In this document: positions 28,301 through 41,200 of the stretch, in pieces
Layout of the letters: each line of letters opens with the position of its first letter
How positions within the stretch are numbered: the stretch's first letter is position 1
Assembly: GCA_946894095.1 (NCBI GenBank)
Contig: OX335651.1
Coordinates: 22,501 to 86,500, forward strand
Direction: 5' to 3'
Source of the DNA: Incurvaria masculella
Lineage: Eukaryota; Arthropoda; Insecta; Lepidoptera; Incurvariidae
Length of the DNA stretch: 64,000 bases
Made by a program: the position numbers and the translations under genes
The notes under the pieces: generated by a model
What the model saw: the letters and a program-made list of their open reading frames with translations, nothing else
Databases searched by the model: none
What the model was told of the DNA's origin: nothing

Positions 28301-31300
28301 AGCCTCCAAAATATACCATACCGAGAAGTCAATTGGATTCAAGTCAGGAGAGTAGAGATGCCACTGTTCTGAAGAAATGAACCGAGGAACGTGGTTCTGT
28401 AAAAAAATGTGTGTCAGGCGAGCTTTGTGGGCCGGTGCTGAGTCTTGTCCAGCTGTTCGTACCGAATTGCTTACGTGCCCATGGTATGAGCGCATCATTT
28501 TACACCTTTTGCTTGCACCTTCACTTGTTGACTTTGACGCCCTTCTCGATAAACGCGAGTGGAGAGCGATCATTTGCGGTCACTGCAGCCTAGGGAATGC
28601 AATCCCGATCCCGCGGGATCCCGATCTCGCGAGATCTCGTGTAATTTTTCGGGATCAATCCCGACGCATCATATGACGAGATCCCGTTCGAGATTGACGG
28701 GATTAGGCGGCCACGAGCTTAGGCAAATTAGAGTCTACCATAAAAAAGAAATGGATTTATTTGAGTGTGGAGGAACAACGGGGCGATTTTTGCAGTTTGC
28801 ATATAATTGCTTCGCCACGCTGTTGCCAACCAGTGTTGAGTCGGAGAGGGCATTCTCAGCAGCGGGGTACATTGCAAAGGACATTAGATGCCGTTTAGCA
28901 GATGACACTATTAACACCCTTTGTTTTTTAAGGAGTCATTTTCAAAATCACTCGTAGGAAACTACTTCCTAATTCCCTTGAAATATGCTTATTGTTTTGA
29001 TTACCTAATTTACCTATGTTAATTTCCTTCTAACCTGATAAATATTTAGTTGGTAAGATTAAAGAATAAAGGATTTTATTTACTTTCGAGTAATATGTTA
29101 TTTTAGTTAACCTCACTATCACACACAAGCAGTTATAAGCTTTTTCAGTCATCCGAATTTAACTTTTTTTTTAAACTAGACGGGATCCCGAAAATTCCGG
29201 GATCCCGCGGGATTGATATTTCTAATCCCGCGGGATCTCGAATTTGCAATCTCGAGTCGGGATTGCATTCCCTACTGCAGCCCATTCCATAACAGAAGCA
29301 GGTGCTTGCGTACGACCAGCAACTCTATCGTCTAAATTCGCGCTGGACTTGTCCTGCAGCCAAACACGATCAAAATTGTTTCATCACAAAAAACAATGTT
29401 TTCCAGATCTCCACGTTCGTGCAAGGCTTTCAGTGCTCGAGCTCTTTGTAGTCGGACTGCCTTCTGCGCTGAAGTAAAATGCTGTACTTTTTGTTCTTGT
29501 TTTGTTTGGCTTCAGTTTCAGTTCTTTTTTTTTTGAGTATGCGCCGAATACTTGAGTCGGATACTTTCAGACTTTTCGCCAATTTTGCATCAATCTCTGG
29601 CGAGGATTTCTTTGTATTTTTACTAACTGAAAATGTAGATGGTTTCTTTGAATTAAATGTACAACGTAACAACCAAGTGAAATCACAGTGCAAGACAATC
29701 GAAGCCTACAAAACAATTACAAAGAAATTGGATGCACAGAACACTGAATATTATGCCAATAAACCCAAACAAGACCGGACCTTCCAAGTAATCCTAAAAA
29801 ATATGCACATGACATTGAAGACATTAGAAGAAGTAGCACTTGGCTACCTAGACTACAAAGTTACCAATATATGGAACATCAAAGTAACCATTAGCAAGAA
29901 ACCACTAGACATGTTTGTAATAAAACTACAACAAAATCATTATAACAAGCAAATCTACAACATGAAAACTCTCTTAAACTGCCGGATAAAATTGGAACCC
30001 CCCAGACAACAACCACATACCATAATGTACCATACCAAAATGCTCCAACTGCATGGACTATGGACATACTAAAAGTTACTGCCTTTGAAAACCAAGGTGC
30101 ATCAAATGAGCTGGCTGCCATGCTTTCACTGACTGCAAGCACAAAAAACGAACTGATGATGTCAAATGCGCCCTTTGCAACGGAAATCATCCAGCCAACT
30201 AAAGGTTGTGCAGTAACAAGAAACTCCAAGGAACTCCAGGACCCTAATAAAAACCGACTTCAAACACTAAGAAGTGGAAAATAACACCCATTTTAGGGTC
30301 TGTGACTGGTGGTATTCTTTGGTTGGCTTATTATAGTCTTGTTAGTTTTTGTCTGTTCTCGATATTCATTCTGATGAAACAGCATTTCTTCCAAATAAAT
30401 CCTTAAATTAATAAACATTAGAAAAAATAAGAAACTCCACATAATTGTTTAATAAAAACCGGAAACCCCAAACCCAATTAACACAGGCTATGTAATTAGA
30501 TCATCGCCTAATTTTAGTTTGATGTTTGGAGATTATTTTTCATTATTTTCTAATTATACCTAACAGCGATAATAATTAATAGTGACTCTGAAAAGGTGAA
30601 GATTCTCGTGTATTGCATGGGAGATACGGCTGAGGATGACACAGTTCGCGTCTCTAGATAAATACCAAGAAATATTACAACGGTTTGACAATATTTTATT
30701 TGAGAGATATAAGTTTAATATTCTTGAACAGCAAACTGATAACGGCGTTAACCAGTTTATTACGAAATTATTTAATTTGGCTGAAAATTGCGAGTAACTG
30801 AAGAGTAGTAGAGTAAACCGAAATAACAATTGATCAGTGATCGAATTGTACTGGGAATGAAAGATAGGAAAACTAGTGAAAGGTTGCAACTCAAGAAAGA
30901 TTTGAACAAAAACATTGGAACAAGCAACATTGACTGCGAGGCAGGCAGAAATTCAACAAAAGGAAAGTAAATTAATGCAAGCGGGTGATTCGGAGTTCAC
31001 GGTTCTAAACAAAATGAAAGAGAAGAAGAATAATAATTGCTGGTTCTGCGGTAATGCAAGACACTCTAAAGATAATAGTCCAGCTTATCGCGTGCGGTGT
31101 GACACGTGCCAGCGCGTAGGACACTTCGCCAAGACGTGCTTCTGTTTTCAAAAGGATATTAACAGCGCAGAGATCCATAACAAAAAATAAAGTACATACA
31201 AGAGGATGATGAGAACAAAGTGCTGCAGGTGGGGCACGAGTCGTATGAGAGGGTGATGGCTGTGTATACTGGTCAAGATCAATTTATTGATGACTAGCTA

Positions 31301-32218
31301 CGGTACTCGGCTCCGATCGGGTTAGTGTCGGGTAAATTATTTCATGGTAAAAAAGTAGCCCACATGGCTGGTCCAAAATAGGGTTAAACTGATCCAGGAC
31401 AATGTATCCATCTACCAAATTTAATCAAGATCGTTTGAGCCGAAATTGCATGATTCCAATAATTCCCATTTAGAGCTTCATTGACATTTGATGGCTATTT
31501 AAAAAAAGCATTTGCCGGGAGAACCTTTCTGCACGTGCACTGCTACATTGATTACCTATTAAGTAAATAACGTGTAACGTAGGTAAGTTTTGCGTGGACT
31601 CCAACCCACAGCCAGCCTCAACATCAAAAACGATAACCCATCCCGAACCTAACTGCTCCCAGAGATGCTATATGTTTATAAAATACGCATATAAATCGGG
31701 TAAGTGGTTCGCAAGTTATAAGAATTTAACACTCACTACTCACCCCTCTGGTAATGAAGCGTTATATTATGTAGCCTATAAGTTTTGAGTAGAACCAGGC
31801 TAGACGTAGATACAATCCGCATCTAAATCGAGTAATTGGTTCTACTTTGGTAAGTATTGTATTCCATTGATCTCACCTTTGGCGATTTAGCGTGATGCCA
31901 AGTAGTCTTAAAGTTGCGGGAAATACCAAGCCGTACTTCGGTACTATTAGTAAAAGTAAGCGCCGCCCCCCCCCCCACCTCCAGCCGCCGCCCTCCCGCC
32001 GAGCCGTGCAGAGCATTGCAGTTTGTATGAAAGCCACATCTTAGCATAAGCGGAACTGAATTCTATTTAGCCTATCCTAATTCCCGGGTAGTTAAATGTA
32101 CGTGTACTAAGTTTCATCTAATTCAGATAATCGGTTTAAGAGTTATGGAGGAACATACATACATACATACATACATACATACATACATACATACATACAT
32201 ACTTACATACATACATAC

Positions 32219-32249
<31 letters not shown>

Positions 32250-35200
32250 CATACATACATACATACATACATACATACATACATACATACATACATACAT
32301 ACATACATACATACAGAACTGATTTCTAAAAATCCTCAATTTAGTTTTAGTATCATACATAAAGTCTACAAATGAGATATTTTAGAAAACAAGGCAACTT
32401 ACTCCATGAACACCCCTTACAGATTTATTATTAGTATAGATATTGTTTATCTTGTCGACACAGGAACGTGCTACCTTTGAATTACATGTCCACTGCTCTA
32501 ACCAACTGAGCTATCCCGACAATTATGTCACGACCAAAAACTTTTTCAGATTATTTTCAAAATCTTATTACAATGCTTCAAATGTAGATGTCGCTGAAAC
32601 TCAAATTAATAAGTAACGTTAAAATTGGTATATGAAAAGAAGTGTTTCAAAGGTGTGAAGCATATGTAATGAAAAAATTAGAAACATCAATTTAGGGCAG
32701 ACCTGCGATACAGGCTTGAAAATGTGAAATTAATATCTATGGCCAATGAAAAATCTATGACATTTGATCAGCTTAAAAGTCAGGTTAATGTAAGGAAATA
32801 ATTCCCAAACATTTTTAATTAATTGGGAGTTTTCGAAGATAAGTTCTCGATATGTTTGGTGCCTAATCTACGGTTTTTTGTCCAAGCAACTCCGAGAGTT
32901 GTGCTTATTCATTTATTAAGCCTCTGTCGTGCGATTTTGTGAAATTATAGTTTTTTGAACCCATATTTATAGCACATGCAAAAAGATAACTCATGATTAA
33001 AAATATGTGTTGGAAAGAACAACTGTTACATAAGGACCCCATACCTTTTGTTTTTTAATAGAACTTTTAGATGTATGTAAAAAAAAATCTGAACCTGTCT
33101 ATTTTCTTGAAAACAGCTTAACTTTGTGCAAATTTAATGAATATATTCAGTTAAAAAAGTGACGATAGTTTTATTATCTTAGGTTGCTTATATCTTTAAC
33201 TGTGACCCCATACCTCGAAACTAGCAAAATTTCAAAATATTTTATTCAAATTAATTAACCAACGTAAATGTCGCGCACGGCGTCAAATTTTCATACAAAC
33301 GTTCATACATATTACGCGCCCAGCGAGCGGGTCGTCAGTCCCGTCCCGACGGAGCTGCCGCGCGGACGTTTGCGACGTGGGGTCTGTGGATATTTCGCTT
33401 GTACTTACGACCTTTAGTTATGAAAAAGATTTCTCATCGGTGTACCGCACAATGTGAAGTCTCGCAAAAAGCGTAATCTATGTTATTTTACTATAATAGT
33501 ATTGCAAGATAACTTGATTTGAATAGAATTAAAGTTGTCAGTTAAACTTTATCGTTATATATGTGCCTCAATGAGATTGAAAGGTACATTAATGTAACAC
33601 CCGAAGGCTTTTTTTTATGTAACTGGGCATAGATTGCTCATACCAATCGACCGTCATTATATTAGCCTAACATACCACATGGGAACTAGTGCCATGCCAG
33701 GACCTTCCTCATATTGCTCGGCTACATTGAACGGTGTGGAAAATACGGACAATTTTCATTGCCGCTTCGATTAACATTCATTCAATGCAATGGTACCCAC
33801 CCGGGCGGGATTGAACGTAATACTTAGTAATAAGGGGACCTACAGTTTTACGTGGAATCCGAACCACGGCTCTCTCGTTGTTTTCTTCCGCCCGCGTTAG
33901 CGGGCGGGGTAAACGGCTTTTGGCGGTTTGCCTCTTGGCCGTGGTATGATACGCTGCCTGCTACTGCAGGCAGGTCTCTGGGGGGCCTTCTTCAGGCCAC
34001 TTTTCTGGTCTTCCTTTTCGCTGCTGGTCTTCCCCACTGCAGGTCTACTCCGATAGTTCGTCTACCACGACGAGGTCGCGCGGGTACTTCTTTCTGCCGT
34101 CTGGCGGTCGGGCGTGGAGCGGTGTCAGTTCCCGTATGTGCGGGAACTGTGACGCGTCGACACGCTTGAACATCGACGTCGCCAGGCGGCCGATGAAGTC
34201 GTCCAGTGGCTCTATCTTCGCCTTGAGGTCCCTCGCAATCGTTGCGTTCCTCACGTAGCGGGGAGCGCCCGTGATGGTACGGAGCGCCAGGTTCTGTTGG
34301 GCGCGGACGTTCTTGCGTCGCGTCTCCGGAACCAGCGCGTACCACGCCGGCGCTGCGTACGTGAGGCGGGACCTCAGGTAGGTCTTATAAATCCCCAGCT
34401 TGGTAAGCAGAGGAAGCTTCGAAGAGAGCACTGGACGGAGTCGCGCCCGCGCGACTCGGGTCTGGTTGACCGCGTTCTTGCAGTGGGTCTTGAGCGTGAG
34501 GCCGCGGTCGAAGGTGACGCCCAGGTATTTGACCTGGGGGGACCAACCGATCGCTTCCCCGTTCAGCTTCAGCTGTGGTGGGTTCACGCCATAGCCGGTC
34601 ACCATGGCCTGCGTCTTCCCGACGTTTGCCGTCAAGCGCCAGCATGCCAGCCATTCGGGCAGCTGGTCCAAGGAGAGTTGGCCAACGCTAAGGGCATCTC
34701 CAGGTAGAATGCTCTGTGGACCAATCATTGCTGACTCAGGTTGTTTACGCTCTCGTAGACTTCGGGTGTGTTCGGCTGAAATTGTGTCTGTTCGGTCAAC
34801 GGCGTGCGGAGTGAACTCTACCCAAGGCACCGACTTCAAAAGATGATTAAAAATTGAGAAATTGTACATAATTAGTTAGTATTAAAATAGCTTGTCGTAC
34901 ATTAATTAAAAGTAACCAATTATTTTTTGCTTTTTAGTTCCGGTTTTTTTGAAGGCGGTCCTTTTTTTATTTAAAAATATTTTATTTTTTGCTTTTTAGT
35001 GGTGGCGTAACTTTTTGACTCAAGGTGGGCGAGCCATCCTGCTCAACTTCACATACAAAGTGGAAAGAAGATCATGCGCACCTGACTATCTCATGCGAAC
35101 CCTCTAAACTGTTACTAAATCCTACAATGAACGAGCATTATGAGATATGAAACCATTGAGAAATATCATTTCTGACGAAAGGTAGACCGGTACCTATCTG

Positions 35201-38200
35201 GATTTATGAGTTCACGGTTCATGAGATAGAGCGCTGTGACAGACGGACGGACGGACGGACAGCGGAAGCTTAGTAATATAGTATCCGTTGGTACCCTTTG
35301 GGTACGGAACCCTAACAAGGCAAAACAACGCATGTCCAGAACCGCTGAGCTTCTGAATTTCTCATCCTTCCATTGTTCTGGAGAGTCTGTTTCTTGCGTA
35401 AGTGTTGTATGAAAATGTGTACATATCGGTCTCGTGTATCCCCTTAACGGTTGAATTTTGTAAAATCACAAGCGAGCCTTTTCGTCGTAAAAAGAAGTCA
35501 CTGAAAATTTTAAGTTTCTAGGATAATCGGTTTCGGAGATCTCAACATGAGTGGTTTTCGCCTAAATGTGTTCATTTTGACCTATTTTACCCCCCTAATA
35601 GTAGAATTTTCAAAAATATTCTCTTCGTAAACATTTCCATCTCAAACAAAACCTAACATTTCTTGGTTCAGCGGCTCTAGAGATAGAAATGTGTACAATT
35701 TGCCCTCTTTTACCCCCTTCAATACCCCCAACAGTTGAATTAAAAAAAAAATCTCATACTGAGCAATCTCACCCTTAAAGAAAGCTACTGTAACTCAAAA
35801 ATAACATTTCTGGGTTCGCGGGCTTAAGAAATTCGATGTTTGTTGTATTTAAGTACCAAACTACTGAACCGATTTTGATTTAAAAAAAAAATGGGATCAA
35901 CTAGAAAGTATACACTTTCGAACAAAAAAAGAATTTTTCAAATCGGTTCAGGGGTCTTCGAGTAATCGGTGAACATACATAAAAAAAAAGAGAAAAAAAA
36001 AAAAAAGATTCCGACGAATTGAGAACCTCCTCCTTTTTTTCGAAGTCGGTTAAAAAGAGCTCATGCAATTTCTAGGTATCGTAAATTATGCAGGAAGATA
36101 TAAAGCTAATAAGTCAGATATTGTTTAACCGCTACATGCGCTATTAAAAATGGTTAATTTTTTCTATAGAATATAATTCAAGGCGAATCTTTTGAACAAT
36201 TGAAAAAATCTTAAAAAAATACCCCTGTACTAACTAATTTTGATCCATCAAAGAAAATAATTATCACAGCAGATAGTAGCTCATATGGACTAAGAGCTGC
36301 TTTGCTCTTGGAAGACAGTGAAGGTCACAAAAAGGCTGTAGCATACGCAAGTCGTAGTCTTCGCAACGCCGAGAAACAATATGCACATATTGAAAAATAA
36401 TGTCTAGCACTTTCTTGGAGTATAGATAAGTTAAAATATTTTGTTATCGGAGTGAGAGTTGACATGGAAACTGATCATAAACCACCTTTTTCAATATAAA
36501 AAGTAAGTAACTTGACGTCTTCACTCCCAGTTTATTGAGATTTCGACTAAAGCTTATGCAAATATAGACTATGTTCCAGGTAAAGCTGTCCCTCAGTATT
36601 CAAATAATTGCGGAGCGGAGCGGGGCATCATCATCTAGCGGAGCTGCGAGGGGGAAATCGGGGTATGCTAACGTAAGAATTATTAAGATCAAATTCTTGC
36701 AGCAAAGTATGCTGGATATTCCTATTTTATGTATACTATAAATACATATTATAAATAATATATGATAAATATTAGTATATCGTTATAAAAAAAATTACAT
36801 CGGTGTTGACAGACAGACGGACATAAAGATTATTTACCTTGCTTTAACTCAACATTAAGATTAATATAACATTTCAATTAATTCAAAAGAGTTATTTAAG
36901 AAAATAATACTCACGTCCCCTTAAAATGATCTGCTGACACACTGTCGTCCTGGCAAAGAGCGTTCGCTACCGTAATGAGTTCATCGGCTGCCAATTTGAT
37001 ATTGACGGCAGTCGGCCTCGCAGACACCAGGTAATTCAGTTTACCTTCAATCTGAAAATGATTACAGAAGTTGCACATAAAACTCGTTCCATGCATGTAC
37101 TTGCGCATAGATCAAGGAAGTTTTTCGATTGCTTGACGAAAGTACATATGTGTCTGATACTGCAAAATTCTTCAAAAAATAATAATAATATATGCTTGGT
37201 TTGGAAGTTCTCGTTCAAATATGCAGTTTTAAAAGAACAACCACGGGAGACGACTAATCAATGCAACTGACATGTCTGGAAAATAGTTACGGCTTTTCAC
37301 GCGGCGCGAAGAGACATTCTCCGAAGTTTCGAGCTAATCATTCAGCCCATTGTCAAGGAGTCATCCCCCACGTTCGTACGCAGCAGACATCGAAACGTCG
37401 GAGTATGTCTCTTCCTGCCGCGTGAAAAGCCGTAACTTTTTTCAAACATGTCTAACGACCGCAGTAATCTCAAAAGTACAATGCAACTGAGCTGGGAAAA
37501 AATTACCAGTGCAACCACACATGAAGGGACTAAAACCGAGGGACTGGATAAAATAAAAAAGGGACACCGTAATTCACCGTATCTCAGGTAAAAGTTGACA
37601 ATACACCGATCCGGATAGTTAGCAGCTTCAAATATCTGGGCCATATCCTCACCTCTACTAGGAAGGATGACATGGACATTGAGAGGCAGAGGCGGTCGCT
37701 GTCGGTGGTCGGTAATATGCTGGTGAGAAGGTTCGCCAGGTGCACGAAACAAGTGAAACGGACACTGTTTACAGCGTACTGCCAAACGTTCTACACGTGT
37801 CAGCTGTGGACGAACTATGCGAAAAGGTCGCACGATAGCATTCCTGTTCAATATAATAACACGTTCCGGCAGCTGATGGGCCTGCCGCGCCACTTAGCGC
37901 TGCAGCGCATCAGGTATGTTCTGCGAGGAGCGTGTCAACACGTTTAATGCTATCGTGCGGAACCGGATTGCCCGATTTTGGTCTGGAATCAGGTTGTGTT
38001 CCAATACAATTATCCGTGGGATAGCTGATTGGTTCCACTCAGCAATCTTTCAGAAATGGAATGGGATTTTGCTTTTGTGACTGATTTTATCTTTTTATCT
38101 TTTTAAATTATTGTATTGATGTTATTTTAAATTTTTCTTAGTTATATGTAAAAATATTGACAATCTATGGACCTTGGGTCTGCCAACAAACAATATTATT

Positions 38201-41200
38201 ATTATTATTATTATTATAAAAAATATAATTGAATAGAATGAATGGATTGAAACACCGCCAAATCCTAATGTTTTCGGAAGATATGGATGTTGAACATGAC
38301 GACGTGGATTACCACTGCAAAAAAATTTATATAATTATATAATATACATATACAGGGTGTCCCGTAAGTAGTGGATCAAACGAATAGTGGGGATAGAAGA
38401 GGTCAGTGCCTATCAGAAACACCTACTTAAGATTCTAAGTCATTCCTAGTTTAGAAGTAATTAATTTATTTCTGATTATTTTTAAATTTTCAGAATGTAA
38501 AATAAAAAAAAAAATGTTTAAAAAAAGTTCATAACTTTTTCTAATTTTTATTTAAATTTATTGTTGCCGAATATCTTACCTTTTTAATAAAAATACATTT
38601 GCATCTAACTAATACATTATTTTAAATTTTAAATATGTTTTTCGTAAAAAGTTTCAAATTTCAATAAATTCAACGCTAATTCCAACATTCCTGGTGCAAA
38701 AAAAATGTACTACCAAAAGTTTGCCCATAATATCAAAAACAAAAAATACCAGTATTTTAAATATTTTCAGAACTATCATCAAGCATACAATAAGTGTCTG
38801 ATAAACAATATTAATATTTCTTAGAATATTGTGCAGTCAGATATTTCGAAAATTACCACTCATTTCGGTTCTTCACTTGAAAAAAATACTTTTTTAAATG
38901 AAAGTAAAATGGTATTATACTTTTTTAGAAGCGCAATAAAGTGTACAAGTTTTTGATATTATAGACAAACTTTTGGTAGTACATTTTTTTTGCACCAGGA
39001 ATGTTGGAATTAGCGTTGAATTTATTTAAATTTGAAACTTTTTACGAAAAACATATTTAAAATTTAAAATAATGTATTAGTTAGATGCAAATGTATTTTT
39101 ATTAAAAAGGTAAGATATTCGGCAACAATAAATTTAAATAAAAATTAGAAAAAGTTATGAACTTTTTTTAAACATATTTTTTTTATTTTACATTCTGAAA
39201 ATTTAAAAATAATCAGATATAAATTAATTACTTCTAAACTAGGAATGACTTAGAATCTAAAGTAGGTGTTTCTGATAGGCACTGACCTCTTTTATCCCCA
39301 CTATTCGTTTGATCCACTACTTACGGGACACCCTGTATATAATTATATAAATTATATAATAATTATTATATAATTATATAATTGTTATATAATAATAAAT
39401 ATGTAATCGCCTGGCAACAAACATCAATCCATTGATGCTGCTGCGCATGCGTGACACGTGGTGGAAGGGGAGGAGCAAGCAAGACAGCGAGGCAAGGAGA
39501 GAACGGGAGAGGGGACCGAGCGGGGAACGACTTGACTGGCGCTCGTGGAAGCGCGTGGACGGAAAACCTTTACCTGAGTATCTTGTATTTTCAATACCTA
39601 CCCGCCTATTTGATTATTAAGTTATGACTGCATTGGACTAGAGTTAACAAATATGTCGGTCTGCCCGTCCCAAGTGGTTGCGTTTTCTAGATTTGCTATA
39701 TAAAATAGATGCTGGTATGTACCTGCTGATGAATATACTGATTATCTGGAAACATTGATACCTATTAATTATACAACAATAACCAGACGGTTACTTAATT
39801 AAATACTTAAATATACCTAAAGTTATATCTGTAACCTAAATCGCCTATAACTACTAAATGCAACCAAAGATTTGTTCAGTTTTTGTATTGCTAAGCAAGT
39901 ATGTATTGATACTTTCATGCTTCGTCATTTGCATCCATTTACCTTATCATATGTATTTTTTGTCACCATAACTACTTTTTCAGGCGCCTTATCTACGTAA
40001 CGCAACCACTTGGAACAGACAGACTGACACATTTAGCTTCAGAGGGTTGTACTTTATCACGTGAACCCAGTTTCAGCCATTTACGTTATCATTACCATTT
40101 TTGTCGCGACCTCCTATTCTATAAGGTGGCTTAGCCGAGATGCATTACTGAAAAACATTTTTTATTTGAGGAATAATTTCCATGATTCTTAAAGGACTAC
40201 CAAATATTCCCAAGTGATTCCCAGGGGTTCTGGGATTTCTTAAGAGGACTAAGGACTACAAGATTCCAAGAGAAAAAAAAAGGGTCATGCGGTCGGAGTA
40301 TCTCTACACAAATGTTCCCCTGACGAATCCCTGCAGATTATCGACAGAAATCTAAGTGCTAACGACATTGACACGGGGCATACGAGACTTGTAGAGCACT
40401 GCTTACGTCAGAACTATTTCCTCTGGGCTGGCGACCATTATATGCAGCTACACGGAGTTGCCATGCTACAATTGTGACCAACATATACATAGAGGATTTC
40501 GAGAAGCAGGCGCTGGAAACGGCAGAATATCCCCCTGATATCTTTTTCATTGACTTTTTCCATATTTCCATACGGACGGCGTCACCTTAAAAGTTTATGC
40601 GAGCACCTAAACCAGATTCACCCACAGATTACGTTCACGATGGAGATTGATAATGCAGAATAAACGGTATGTTCTCGAACGTTTATCTATTGGAAAACGT
40701 ACTATCAATGTATGCAATCGAGTTTGGAATGATTTCGACCATGTTGAACCATGAAATGATGACCCATTGAAATAAAAATCTTAAAGATTTTTACTTACTG
40801 ACTAAAAAAACGCATTTTTTACATGTATAAGAGTATGTATAAACCCAATCAACAAGATAATATTAACGAATGCAATTAATGTAAAAGATGTAAACAAATA
40901 TATAATGATTTTACAAGCACACATGATTAAGTTTTGTTTTTTTTTTCACGGTAGTGTATATATTATTTTCCCCTGTTGAGTTCATTGGTCTGTTCATATT
41001 TAGTTTAGTATGAAAAAAAAGTTTATTGTTGAACAAAATGTCATCCAGTTTTTTTGCTCCAAATCGGCCAGGAAGGTACTCTGAGGAGTTTTCTTACATG
41101 GATAGAGAAAACGCTATGAAGGTGGGATGAAACCCTAGGCCAACAACTCTAGGCCGATGTCTTAGCACCTCCAAAAGGTGCCTCCTCTCTAGCAAGGGCT

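Noticed and set aside
32136..32375. ORFs of YVCM / TYIH repeats on both strands
   Set aside because: Translation of the (ACAT)n microsatellite.
32451..32520. Functional tRNA gene
   Set aside because: Good A box and D arm, but no B box, T arm or acceptor pairing could be seen.
34297..34846. Plus-strand ORFs of 64-136 aa
   Set aside because: Antisense to the LINE RT frame at 34045-34740, whose motifs are clear.
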